Assembly: GCA_020853705.1 (NCBI GenBank)
Contig: JADYYK010000265.1
Location: 1 to 52,296, forward strand
Direction: 5' to 3'
DNA: 52,296 nt
DNA from: Deltaproteobacteria bacterium
GTDB lineage: Bacteria > Myxococcota_A > Polyangia > Haliangiales > JADYYK01
In this document: in pieces, positions 25,561-33,913 of the stretch
Layout: every line of letters begins with the position of its first letter
How positions within the stretch are numbered: position 1 is the first letter of the stretch
Position numbers and translations under genes: made by a program
Notes under the pieces: model-generated
Told to the model about the DNA's origin: nothing
Databases searched by the model: none
Seen by the model: only the letters and a program-made list of their open reading frames with translations

Positions 25561-28535
25561 GGCGCGCCGTCCCGCCCGAGCCCGCGGAAGGTCGCGCCGA
25601 GCTCGATCCAGCGCACCAGGACCAGCAGCTCGTCGTCGGTCAGCCCGCCGCCGCCGTCGGGGGCAGGGTGCCTGGCGCCGGGGCTGGCCAGGGCGCGAGG
25701 CGCCTCCAGCTCGCGGCCCGTGAGCAGCTCGATGAGGTAGCTCCGCCTGGCGCGGCCATCGCCATCGTCGACCAGCGCGCGACCGCTCCCGGAGCCGCCG
25801 CCGGGCCGGAGCAGCGCCTCGTAGGCCACGGTGAAGTGCGCGCTGGGGGAGGCGCTGAGGTCGAGGGCCCCCGCGGGTGAGCCACCGGCGTGGCAGCTCA
25901 CGCAGCGCCGGTCGAGGATGGGCTGGACATCTCTTTGGAAGTCGACCTCGATGCGCGTGGCCGCGCCGAGGACCGGCGGGTCCACCGGCCGTCGCGGGTT
26001 CTGGCGCTCGAACCGGCTCAGTGACAGGGAGGCGCCGGTGACCGCGTCGGGCGCCTCGAGCTCCGGGGCGCGGTCAGCCACGCCGGCCGGGTCGCCGTGG
26101 CAGGCCGCGCAGCGTGAACCGTAGCGCGCCGTCCCGGTCGCGACCGAGAGCCCCTGGGTCAGCACCTGCCCGGGCAGCGTGTAGTACCAGCGGTTGTGCG
26201 TGACCCCGACGGCCATGCGTGAGGCGTCGAGGGGCTGCAACCGGAACGGGACCGTCACCGGGACGCGGGCCTGGAAGCTGCCATCGGCGGCGACCGGCAG
26301 CTCGGCGAGGATGCGCGCAGGACCATGCCGCCCGAGCGCCGTCGAGGTGGCGGCGCGCTCGCCGGCCAGCGTCTCCCCCGGCGGCACCGGCGAGCGCTCC
26401 GCCGGGGTCATGGGCAGACTCTCGATCAGCCGCACGTAGGCGATGTCGCCCCGGGGCTGCTTGCTGCCGGACGGCGACAGGTTGGCGAGCAGCGCGTCGA
26501 TCATGGGCAGCCCCTGGTGTCGCAGCAGCGCCGTCGGCTCGGCGGCGGGCGCCAGCGCGGCGCCGTCGGGGCGGACCGGCGCCCGCAGCGACACCGGCTC
26601 GGGCTCGGTGAGCGCGAGCCCCGGCTCGGCCAGGAGCACTGTCGACCGCGCCACCGTCGGCCCCGAGCCGTCGGGCCCCTCGGCCAGCTCCAGCCGCTCC
26701 AGCCGCGGCGCGAAGGCCGCGCCGGGGTCGCCAGCGTCGAAGGGGCCGGGCTGGTGGGCGACCAGCAGGCTGCCATCCGGCAACGGCCTCGGATCGCGAT
26801 AGGCGCCGTCGCCCGGGAGCATCACCATCGGCGGCGCGTAGGTCGGCAGCGCGGGCGACGCGGCCAGAGAGCGCTGGTTGATCTCGGGGCCGAAGTTGCG
26901 GTCGATGATCGCGAGCGCGCCCGACGCCCAGGGCGCCGGCAGGTCCCCGACCACGCTCACGTACCGGCCGTCCGGGAGCTCGCGCATGTCGTACAGGAAG
27001 GTCGCGACCGGGGTGATGCCGAAGTGCTGGTGGTACTCGGTGCGCTGGCTGGGCGGGAATCGGAACACGTGCGCGCGCGCCTGCGCCGGGACCGCGTCAC
27101 GCAGCGCGCTGAAGGCGACCTCACCGCCGGCCTCGTCGCCGAGGTCGAAGAAGACCGGCTTGCGCTCGACGTGGGGGGTGTACGTCCAGCGCCGCAGCTC
27201 TCCCGTGGCTGGGGCCAGCGAGTAGACGTCGGCGTCGAGCAGCTGACCTTGATCCGCGACGACGCCCGCGCGGGTCGACACGAACCACACACTGCCGTCC
27301 GGACCGAAGGTCGGGTCGCGATCAGTGGCGACGCCGCCCCCGGGCAGCGCGCCGCCGCCCGAGGTGAGCGGGCGCGCCTCGCGTGAGTCGAGATCGAGCA
27401 GCCAGAGGCGGTGGCCCTCGGCCCGGCTCGTGCGCATGGCGAACACGACGCTGCGGCCGTCGCGGGACACCGCCGGCTCCCGGATGTCGACTGGCCCGGC
27501 GGGGTGCAGCCGCGCGGTGAGGTTCTCGAGCGCCGCCGGAGCCAGGGCAGCGTCGCGCACGGTCGCCAGGTAGAGGTCGCTGCCGGGAACGAAGCTGTCG
27601 AGATCGAAGGCGGGGCGCGGGGCCACAGGCCCGCGGACGAACACGAAGCCGCTGATCGGCGGCGCCGCGGGCGGCGCGCAGCCATCACCGGTTCGCGCCC
27701 GCCGCTCGGCGCAGATCCAGGCTGTGATGGCCGCCAGCCCTCGCCCCGGGTTGTCCGCGAAGAAGTCGAAGTTCAACCCTTTGTGCACGATTCCCGCCCC
27801 GAGGGGCTGGGCCTTGCGCACGACCCGGGACAGCAGCGGATAGCCGTCCAGGCTCACCATCCGGAGCGTCTCGTCGTAGTTGTGCCGGGTGGCGGCGATC
27901 GGGAACTGGCCGCGGTACCCGGGGTCGAGCCGGTAGGGGATACCTCCGGCGCTGGGGCCGTGGCAGCGCGACGTCATGCAGGTGGCCTCGACCAGCACCG
28001 GCTGCACCGTGTCCGCGAACAGTTGCTCGCGCTCGCTGAGCGGCTCGGGCGCCTCGCCGCCGTCGACCTCGCGTGAGATCCAGTCGCGGACCAGCTGGTA
28101 CGCAGGATCTTCGGTGCCGGAGAAGTTCTCGCCGCCGTAGTGTGGCAGACCACCAAGCCTGACCGCGAGCGGCTTGCGCAGGAGGCTGGAGTAAGCCGGC
28201 GCTTCAAGGGTGTTGATGGCGCGCTTGGTCGCCGCGTAGGCCTGGTCGGCGTCGGCGATCGCCCCGCGCCGGTCGAGCCGGAAGAACAGCTGGCCCCAGT
28301 CGACGCGGTCACCGCGCGCCTCCCCGTCCGGCGCCACGCCATGGCAGGACGCCGAGGCGCAGCGCTGGGTGAGCACCGGCAGGACCTGGCTGTCGAAGGC
28401 CTCGCGCGCGGTCGGGTTTCGGGCGCAGGCCAGCACCGGCAGGCCCAGCAGCACGGGCGCGAGCCGGGCGCACCGAGCCAGGGCCTGCCAGCGCCAGGGG
28501 TGGCCTGGACCTGCGCCGCGGCTGTCGTCGTCCAT
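25557..28535 (-). CDS. large multi-module cytochrome/beta-propeller lipoprotein
   Basis: This encodes 992 residues. I chose ATG 28535 because GGGAG lies about 7 bases upstream; ATG 28553 would add 6 residues. A signal peptide ends at VLAC (Cys37). Modules in order are CX4CH (CASASCH, about 59), CX4CH (CMTSRCH, about 186), a TolB-like beta-propeller (about 290-700, e.g. DIREPAVSRDGRSVVF), a beta domain, then CXXCH sites CAACH (about 809) and CVSCH (about 878). The layout recalls HzsA-like proteins. It probably handles electrons or metal in the periplasm or at the surface. The substrate is unknown. Confidence 0.8.
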   Translation of the reverse strand: MDDDSRGAGPGHPWRWQALARCARLAPVLLGLPVLACARNPTAREAFDSQVLPVLTQRCASASCHGVAPDGEARGDRVDWGQLFFRLDRRGAIADADQAYAATKRAINTLEAPAYSSLLRKPLAVRLGGLPHYGGENFSGTEDPAYQLVRDWISREVDGGEAPEPLSEREQLFADTVQPVLVEATCMTSRCHGPSAGGIPYRLDPGYRGQFPIAATRHNYDETLRMVSLDGYPLLSRVVRKAQPLGAGIVHKGLNFDFFADNPGRGLAAITAWICAERRARTGDGCAPPAAPPISGFVFVRGPVAPRPAFDLDSFVPGSDLYLATVRDAALAPAALENLTARLHPAGPVDIREPAVSRDGRSVVFAMRTSRAEGHRLWLLDLDSREARPLTSGGGALPGGGVATDRDPTFGPDGSVWFVSTRAGVVADQGQLLDADVYSLAPATGELRRWTYTPHVERKPVFFDLGDEAGGEVAFSALRDAVPAQARAHVFRFPPSQRTEYHQHFGITPVATFLYDMRELPDGRYVSVVGDLPAPWASGALAIIDRNFGPEINQRSLAASPALPTYAPPMVMLPGDGAYRDPRPLPDGSLLVAHQPGPFDAGDPGAAFAPRLERLELAEGPDGSGPTVARSTVLLAEPGLALTEPEPVSLRAPVRPDGAALAPAAEPTALLRHQGLPMIDALLANLSPSGSKQPRGDIAYVRLIESLPMTPAERSPVPPGETLAGERAATSTALGRHGPARILAELPVAADGSFQARVPVTVPFRLQPLDASRMAVGVTHNRWYYTLPGQVLTQGLSVATGTARYGSRCAACHGDPAGVADRAPELEAPDAVTGASLSLSRFERQNPRRPVDPPVLGAATRIEVDFQRDVQPILDRRCVSCHAGGSPAGALDLSASPSAHFTVAYEALLRPGGGSGSGRALVDDGDGRARRSYLIELLTGRELEAPRALASPGARHPAPDGGGGLTDDELLVLVRWIELGATFRGLGRDGAP

Positions 28536-28558
28536 GTGGTCTCCCGCTGCCATGGCGG

Positions 28559-29920
28559 TCAGAGCGAGCGCAGGAATGCGAGGAGCGCCTGGCGATCCTG
28601 CGCCGGGGAGATGCGGAAGATCTCCTTCGAGGTCTCGGCCTCGCCCGCGTGCCAGAGGATGGCCTCCTCGAGCGAGCGCGCGCGCCCGTCGTGGAGGAAG
28701 CTCGAGTACGGCAGCACCGTCTGCGCGAGGCCCAGACCCCACAGGGGCGCGGTGCGCCACTCGGTGCCCGAGGCGCGGAAGTCCGGTCGGCCGTCAGCCA
28801 GGTCGAAGCCCATGTTGTGCAGCAGCAGGTCGGTGTAGGGGTGGATGGTCTGGGCCTCGAGGGCGCTGATGGCGTGGCCGCCGGTGTGGAGCTCCTCGGT
28901 GTGGCAGGCCGCGCATCCGGCGGCGCGAAACAGCCGCTCGCCGCGCCGCACCTCGGCGTCGTCCCAGCGGTCTCGCCGGGGAACGCCGAGCGTCTGGGTG
29001 TAGAAGGCCGCTGCGGCGAGCGTGCGCTCGCCGATCTCGGCGGTCCCGTCCGCGTCCGGGAACATCGGCGAGCTGACGCCCATGTCGCTGGCGTAGGCGG
29101 CCGCCGCCTGTTGCAGCAGCGTCGGGCTGCTGGCCTTCCAGCCGAAGCGACCCAGGGACGCGCGGCCGCGGCGCACGTCCCAGACCTGGTTGGGCCGGCC
29201 CGAGATGCCGTCTCCGTCGCGGTCCTCGGGATCGGCCCGGGCCAGGAGATCCTCCTCCGGGACGGCCTCGAGCAGGCCCAGCCCGAAGATGGGCGGCGGG
29301 ATGCGCGCGGAGGTCAGGACGTCCCCGGGCAGCGGCGCGCCGCTGGCGAGGGTGATGTCGAGCACCGGCCGTCGCAGCGAGAACGGCTCGCCGTCTCCAT
29401 ACTCGCCCGCCTGTTCGAGCCACCGGACGGTGACGGTGACCTCCGGCGTGGCCCCGAAGATGGCATGGTCCTGCAGCTGCGTGCCGAGGCCCAGGACCGG
29501 CACCGGGCCGCCCGGCGCGCCGGGTGCGCCAGCCGCGCCGGGCGCAGCGCTGATCCGCACCAGGAGCGGGCTGCCGAGGGGACCTGGTCCAGCCACCGGC
29601 AAGCCCCGTCCGTCACGGATGTGGCACCTGGCGCAGGCGCTGTTGTTGAACAGCGGCCCCAGGCCCGGGTTGACCGTGGCCGGGGCTGACACGAACACCG
29701 ACTCGAACGCGACGTCGCCTTCTAGGTGCGTGTCCAGCTGCTCCCCGGTCAGGTTCGGGGCCGGGAACGTGTACGCGTTCGACGAGCGGTCGACCACCGT
29801 CGTCGCCCCGCCCGCCAGCGGTGTGGCGGTGGTGCCGTCGGTCCCTGGGTCGACGCAACCGAGCGCGGAGAGGGCGCTCGCGAGCGCGGCCGTCCGAAGC
29901 GTGAGCACCCTTGTCCGCAA
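28559..29920 (-). CDS. di-heme oxidoreductase (DUF1111 family) lipoprotein
   Basis: This encodes 453 residues. Two c-type heme sites, CARCH (about 96) and CAACH (about 338), lie in the DHOR/DUF1111 fold (FNNSACARCHIRDGRG, PIFGLGLLEAVPEE, RFGWKA). A lipobox-like SALGC follows the signal sequence. The family is related to MauG/cytochrome c peroxidases and often sits beside imelysins under iron control. The start is a TTG at 29920 with a GTG four codons in as alternative, so the N-terminus is uncertain. The stop is 23 bases before the next gene of the operon. Confidence 0.88.
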   Translation of the reverse strand: MRTRVLTLRTAALASALSALGCVDPGTDGTTATPLAGGATTVVDRSSNAYTFPAPNLTGEQLDTHLEGDVAFESVFVSAPATVNPGLGPLFNNSACARCHIRDGRGLPVAGPGPLGSPLLVRISAAPGAAGAPGAPGGPVPVLGLGTQLQDHAIFGATPEVTVTVRWLEQAGEYGDGEPFSLRRPVLDITLASGAPLPGDVLTSARIPPPIFGLGLLEAVPEEDLLARADPEDRDGDGISGRPNQVWDVRRGRASLGRFGWKASSPTLLQQAAAAYASDMGVSSPMFPDADGTAEIGERTLAAAAFYTQTLGVPRRDRWDDAEVRRGERLFRAAGCAACHTEELHTGGHAISALEAQTIHPYTDLLLHNMGFDLADGRPDFRASGTEWRTAPLWGLGLAQTVLPYSSFLHDGRARSLEEAILWHAGEAETSKEIFRISPAQDRQALLAFLRSL

Positions 29921-29937
29921 CGCCAGCTCGTCCCGGC

Positions 29938-31017
29938 TCAGCGCAGGACCAGCGGTTGGACGTCGCGCTCCAGGGTGCGCTGGAGCCTCCGGATCGCGGC
30001 CTGGGCTGCTTCGATCTCGTCGTACGACGTGGGCGTCTTGATGGCGTCCCGGAACGGCGGCGGGATGGCGCCAATGGCCGCGATGGCGTCCTGGATCTCA
30101 CGCCGCACCCGGGCGTCGAGCTCGGGAGCCAGCGTGGCGACGTGGGCCGACAGCCCGCGACCGCTGCTGGCGGCGGCGGGGACGCTGGCGGTGTACGCGT
30201 TCTCGACGCTGCGCAAGTTGTCCTGGAAGTCCGCCAGCGAGTTGGCCGCGAACTGGCTCTCCACCAGCGCGGCGTCGTGCGCGTCGTAGGGATCGGCGAG
30301 CTTGCCGTTCGCCACCTCGTCGCAGATCCCGATCATGCCATCGAGGATCTCCTGGGCCGCGGCGGTCAACGACGGGTAGCTCGTGTTGCCGGGCTGCCCC
30401 GCGCCGGCCAGGACGTCGCGAAACGGGGGCCGACCCTCGACGCTGTCGGTCCAGCGCGCGGCCAGCGCGGTCGCGACGGTGGTGAGCTCGGCCGCGAGCG
30501 CCGTGGCGTACATGAGCTCGCGCGCGCCGAGGTCGGCCGCCACCCTGGTCCTGTCCACGCCGAAGAGCAGGTACTCGAGGGTGTGGAAGCCCTTCTGGGT
30601 CTCCTGGAGGTTGCCGATGTATTCGGGTGTGAAGCTGGCCCCCGAGGCCAGGACCGCGTCGAGATCGGTCCGGTTGACCGGCCAGCTGTCCATGGCCGGG
30701 TCGTAGCCGAAGCTGTCGACGGGGCCGAACAGAAAGCCCTCGCTCTGCTCCCAGGGCTGGCGCGCGGCGAGCCACGCGCCCTGGGCTGCGCTCAGGGTGT
30801 CAGGGCTCGGGTTCGCGGCCAGGGCCTCGACCGCGCTGCGCAGCGCCCCGACGCGCGTCGCCAGCAGCCGGTAGGTCGGGACCACGACCTGATCGGCGAA
30901 GTCGATGACGACTTGCCGATCCTCGAATCCAGGCGGGAGCTCGCCGCCGGGGGAGCTGCAGCCCAGGGTGCCCAGCACGGTGAGCGGGATCAGCAGTGGT
31001 GCGAAGCGGACGCGCAT
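29938..31017 (-). CDS. imelysin-family (peptidase M75-like) lipoprotein
   Basis: This encodes 359 residues. The lipobox is LGTLGC (Cys20). The GXHXXE signature GFHTLE has His145 and Glu148, conserved in imelysin and EfeO proteins. Known members are iron-regulated envelope proteins implicated in iron uptake rather than proven proteases. ATG 31017 has GAGGAG about 8 bases upstream. Placed between a porin and a di-heme oxidoreductase downstream of a Fur-like box, it likely binds or delivers iron in the periplasm. Confidence 0.92.
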   Translation of the reverse strand: MRVRFAPLLIPLTVLGTLGCSSPGGELPPGFEDRQVVIDFADQVVVPTYRLLATRVGALRSAVEALAANPSPDTLSAAQGAWLAARQPWEQSEGFLFGPVDSFGYDPAMDSWPVNRTDLDAVLASGASFTPEYIGNLQETQKGFHTLEYLLFGVDRTRVAADLGARELMYATALAAELTTVATALAARWTDSVEGRPPFRDVLAGAGQPGNTSYPSLTAAAQEILDGMIGICDEVANGKLADPYDAHDAALVESQFAANSLADFQDNLRSVENAYTASVPAAASSGRGLSAHVATLAPELDARVRREIQDAIAAIGAIPPPFRDAIKTPTSYDEIEAAQAAIRRLQRTLERDVQPLVLR

Positions 31018-31035
31018 GACTTCTCTCCTCGCAGG

Positions 31036-32565
31036 TCAGTAGACGAATCCGGCCGAAAACCGGACGCTGTTCTCGGGTCTGAGGGCGGCCGCGCCGAACC
31101 AGCGGTGGCTGGCGTCGAGCTTGAGCACCAGCGCGTCGAGCAGCCCATACGCCACGCCACCGGTGACGACCCAGCGCTCGAACCGGGGATTGTCGAACAG
31201 GCCGTCGCGGACGCCGAACATGGTGTCGTAGTGGTCGAGGCGGACGAACGGCTCCAGGCGATGCGCGGGCGCCAGGCGGAGCCAGGGCGCGACGTCGAGC
31301 CCCAGCTCGGCCCACAGCGCGAGGGCCTGGTCGGCCACCGGGGTGCGCAGGACGTTGAGCGCGTTCGAGAGGCGTTCGTTGCGGCTGGAGATGTCGTCGG
31401 CGTTCTGCAGGTGACCCCAGAGCACGAGCGCGCTGCCACGCAGCGGCCCCCAGCGGAAGTGGCTGTGCGCGTCGAGCAGCAGGACCGCCGCGTCGCGGTA
31501 TCCGCAGGGCGCGACCACCTGCGCATCTCCGCCGACGCAGTCACGAACCAGATCGGGCTTGGGGCGGTTGCGAGAGGTGCCGCCGAAGTAGCTCGACACG
31601 CCCACCAGGACGCCGTCGGTAGGCGTGATGTCGACCCGTCCGACCACGGCGAGATCGGTGGCGCGCACCAGCTCGAAGCGGCGTTGTTGCCCGGAGGCGA
31701 TCCAGCGCTGCGAGCTGAAGCCGCTGGAGTCCAGGCCGTTGACGACCTGGGCCGTCAGGCGAAGCCTGCGCAGCCGCGCCTGAAACTGCAGCCCCATCTC
31801 GTTCCACACCGCCGGGATCACGGTCGTCTCCGCCTCGGAGCGGGTGGTGCCGAGGTAGTCGGTGGGCCGGTAGTCCTCGGACAGCAGGCCCACCGCGACG
31901 TAGAACCGGCCCAGACCGAGCGAGTAGCGCTCCGCGAAGGTCTTCTTCAGATAGAGTTCCTCGACCAGGACCTCGCCGCCCTTCTCGACCTCCTGCTCGA
32001 ACTCGCCGAACTCCTCGTAGTCGAGCTCCTGGGCCACCGCGGTGCCGCCGTGCTCGAACTCGATCTCGGACTCGAACTCGAGGTCGTAGGGCATCTCGCC
32101 CTCGAGCTTGAGGACGAAGCGCGTCGCATCGAAGACCAGGCGGGCGTCGCGCTGCGCCCCGCCTTCGCGATTCTGGTTGGGGCCGAAGTCGTGGAAGGCG
32201 AACTGCAGCTCTCCGTACCCGCCAGCGCGGAGGCGGAAGCGGGAGCGCGGCTGGCGCTGGCCGGGCCCGTCGTCGTCGCCTCGGTCGGGCTCGCCCCGCT
32301 CGTCGTCATCCTGGGCGGGCCCCACCACCTGGCCGTCCACGGGGGCGCCGGCGCTCACGGCCGCGAGCTGCCGCTCCAGCCGGTCGATCCGCCCCGCGAG
32401 CTCGTCGACCGCCGGCGCGGTGCCCTCGTCCGGGGCGCCAGGCTCGTCGGCGCGCGCGGCAGGCCAGCCGCCGCCCGCGAGGAGGAGCCCCACTGTGGCG
32501 GCGACGACCGCGGGGCGCGGGCGCCGGGTTCGTTGGTAACGAATATGAGAATCGTTCTCAGTCAT
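31036..32565 (-). CDS. outer-membrane porin, OprO/OprP-like
   Basis: This encodes 509 residues. A long Arg-rich n-region precedes a hydrophobic stretch cut near AARADE (about residue 40). A short coiled coil (VDELAGRIDRLERQLAAV) and an acidic linker follow, then a beta-barrel domain typical of phosphate-selective porin-type proteins, ending in AGFVY with a C-terminal aromatic. ATG 32565 is the only good start; no in-frame ATG, GTG or TTG lies before the signal sequence further in. It heads the seven-gene operon. Its first codons overlap a Fur-like palindrome. Confidence 0.85.
   Translation of the reverse strand: MTENDSHIRYQRTRRPRPAVVAATVGLLLAGGGWPAARADEPGAPDEGTAPAVDELAGRIDRLERQLAAVSAGAPVDGQVVGPAQDDDERGEPDRGDDDGPGQRQPRSRFRLRAGGYGELQFAFHDFGPNQNREGGAQRDARLVFDATRFVLKLEGEMPYDLEFESEIEFEHGGTAVAQELDYEEFGEFEQEVEKGGEVLVEELYLKKTFAERYSLGLGRFYVAVGLLSEDYRPTDYLGTTRSEAETTVIPAVWNEMGLQFQARLRRLRLTAQVVNGLDSSGFSSQRWIASGQQRRFELVRATDLAVVGRVDITPTDGVLVGVSSYFGGTSRNRPKPDLVRDCVGGDAQVVAPCGYRDAAVLLLDAHSHFRWGPLRGSALVLWGHLQNADDISSRNERLSNALNVLRTPVADQALALWAELGLDVAPWLRLAPAHRLEPFVRLDHYDTMFGVRDGLFDNPRFERWVVTGGVAYGLLDALVLKLDASHRWFGAAALRPENSVRFSAGFVY
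32546..32560. promoter_or_regulatory. Fur-type operator
   Basis: TGAGAATCGTTCTCA is a perfect palindrome around a TCG centre. It fits the 7-1-7 Fur consensus TGATAATNATTATCA at 11 of 14 defined positions. It covers codons 2-7 of the porin gene and lies about 10-24 bases after the predicted transcription start, where bound Fur would block RNA polymerase. The AT-rich box stands out against 70% GC surroundings. Confidence 0.8.
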
Positions 32566-32576
32566 GGGGCGTCTGA

Positions 32577-32606
32577 CCTATACCCGAAGTCCTGGCCATA
32601 GATCAA
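32577..32606 (-). promoter_or_regulatory. predicted sigma-70-type promoter of the porin operon
   Basis: On the minus strand TTGATC (32606-32601) and TATAGG (32582-32577) are 18 bases apart. Transcription would begin near 32570, only about 5 bases before the ATG, so the message would be nearly leaderless. The same TTGAT could be half of an FNR-type site, but the second half is poor. Confidence 0.5.
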
Positions 32607-32623
32607 GTCCATCGGGCTGACCC

Positions 32624-32731
32624 AGGCGTCAGGCGTCAGGCGTCAGGCGTCAGGCGTCAGGCGTCAGGCGTCAGGCGTCAGGCGTCAGGCGTCAGGCGTC
32701 AGGCGTCAGGCGTCAGGCGTCAGGCGTCAGG
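32624..32731. repeat. tandem array of a 7-base unit, about 15 copies
   Basis: Fifteen perfect copies of AGGCGTC plus three bases fill 32624-32731. The array starts next to the porin promoter and runs 12 bases into the 3' end of the radical SAM-SPASM gene. The minus-strand unit contains TGA, and that gene's stop codon lies inside the array. No spacers are present, so it is not a CRISPR. Confidence 0.95.
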
Positions 32732-33829
32732 GGCGGGTAGTGGGTAGTGGCGGCGCAGGAACTCAGGGTTGCGCTCGCGCCAGAGCTGGTTGCCCAGGCG
32801 ATCGGCGATGGGGATGAGGACGCGCTCGTGCTCGCACAGAGCCGGGGCGGGGCCGTCCAGGCCGCCGGTGGCGGTGAGCTGCTCGCAGGCGCAGTCGTGG
32901 GTGCAGCGGTCGGCGTAGGCGCAGCTCGCGCAGGGCTGCGGGGCGGGCTGCGCGCGGGCGTGGTAGGCCGCCAGCGCGGCGGCGTCGAGGCCGGTCCAGA
33001 CGTCGCCCAGCCGTCCGGCGCCCTGGCTCGCGCCGCCGACCCAGCGCACACACGGGTAGATCTCGCCGCTGGGCGCCACCGACAGGCGCTGGCCGCCGGC
33101 GTCGCAGCGCGGGTGAGCGGCGCCGTCGCGGGTGGCGCGCCGCCACTTGTCGTCGAACAGGTTCAGATACAGCTCGTCTCCGCGACGCAGCCGCTCCAGG
33201 TAGTCGTCGGCCACGCGCTGGTACTGGCGCTCGAGCTCGCCGATGGCGGCGCGATCCCACGGCGCGAGCACGTCGGGCCGCACCGTCAGCCAGGCGAAGC
33301 CCCGATCGAACAGATAGCCCAGCCCGCGCGCGACGTGGGGCAGGTTGTTCGGCGTGATGACGACCGAGACCTCGAGCGCGGGATCGAAGGCCAGCAAGGC
33401 GTCGAAGCGGGCCTCCAGCGCCGCGAAGCTGCCGCGTCCGGCGTGATCGACGCGCTGGCTGTCGTGCATGGCCTGGTCGCCGTCGAGTGACAGCGTGAAG
33501 CGCAGCGCATGCTGCTCGAACCAGGCCAGGTGCGCGTCGGTGATCAGGGTGCCGTTGCTGTTCATCCGGAACAGGCAGGGTACCGCGCGTGCCCGCGCCA
33601 GCGCGCTGGCGTGCTCGACCACCGCGCGCAGGGTCTCGAAGCGCAGCATGGGCTCGCCGCCGAAGAAGCTGATGATGGCGCGGTCGCCGCTGCGCGCGGC
33701 CAGCTCGATGCACAGGTCGGCCGCGGCGCAGCCGACCTCGGGGCTCATGTCGCGGTGCGCGCGCGGGCCGGCGAAGCAGTAGGTGCAGCCGAGGTTGCAG
33801 TCGTCGGTCAGGTGCAGGATGAGGTTCAA
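32720..33829 (-). CDS. radical SAM protein with SPASM domain
   Basis: This encodes 369 residues. The core motif is CNLGCTYC (about residues 12-19), followed by SFFGGEPML. The SPASM region has C-x12-GEIYPC and then C-x2-C-x5-C-x3-C (CASCAYADRCTHDC) and a final Cys, ligands for two auxiliary Fe-S clusters. The architecture is that of peptide-modifying enzymes and anaerobic sulfatase maturases. The start is a TTG at 33829, since no ATG precedes the core closely. The stop lies in the tandem array. It is divergent from a seven-heme cytochrome. No sulfatase or precursor peptide is seen nearby. Confidence 0.9.
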   Translation of the reverse strand: MNLILHLTDDCNLGCTYCFAGPRAHRDMSPEVGCAAADLCIELAARSGDRAIISFFGGEPMLRFETLRAVVEHASALARARAVPCLFRMNSNGTLITDAHLAWFEQHALRFTLSLDGDQAMHDSQRVDHAGRGSFAALEARFDALLAFDPALEVSVVITPNNLPHVARGLGYLFDRGFAWLTVRPDVLAPWDRAAIGELERQYQRVADDYLERLRRGDELYLNLFDDKWRRATRDGAAHPRCDAGGQRLSVAPSGEIYPCVRWVGGASQGAGRLGDVWTGLDAAALAAYHARAQPAPQPCASCAYADRCTHDCACEQLTATGGLDGPAPALCEHERVLIPIADRLGNQLWRERNPEFLRRHYPLPAPDA

Positions 33830-33862
33830 GCCGCAATGGTGCCGCAGCTGCCGGGTGCGGCC

Positions 33863-33876
33863 CTGACCGGGGTCAA
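33863..33876. promoter_or_regulatory. FNR/DNR-like inverted repeat between divergent genes
   Basis: CTGAC-CGGG-GTCAA lies between the radical SAM-SPASM start and the cytochrome start. A weak -10-like GACAAA sits about 30 bases from its centre on the plus strand. It favours a cytochrome start downstream (33911-33917) over the ATG at 33836. Confidence 0.4.
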
Positions 33877-33913
33877 GTCGCGCGCCGCGGCGCCGGGCGA
33901 CAAAGGCCAGGTG

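Noticed and set aside
29911..32601. An 896-codon plus-strand open frame opposite the imelysin and porin genes
   Set aside because: The minus-strand genes have clear signatures and signal peptides, while the opposite frame gives a repetitive Arg/Gly/Ala product without domains.
32624..32731. CRISPR array
   Set aside because: The 7-base unit repeats without any spacer, and there is no cas gene in the window.
33830..33913. RiPP precursor peptide next to the radical SAM-SPASM gene
   Set aside because: No small frame with a leader-like segment and a start signal fits in this gap or in the next gaps; the only signal seen is the FNR-like box.
33836..33913. ATG 33836 as the start of the seven-heme cytochrome
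   Set aside because: It would add an Ala/Gly/Lys-rich stretch before the signal peptide and would lie upstream of the FNR-like box. The GTG codons at 33911-33917 fit a signal peptide and AAAGG. Kept only as an alternative.
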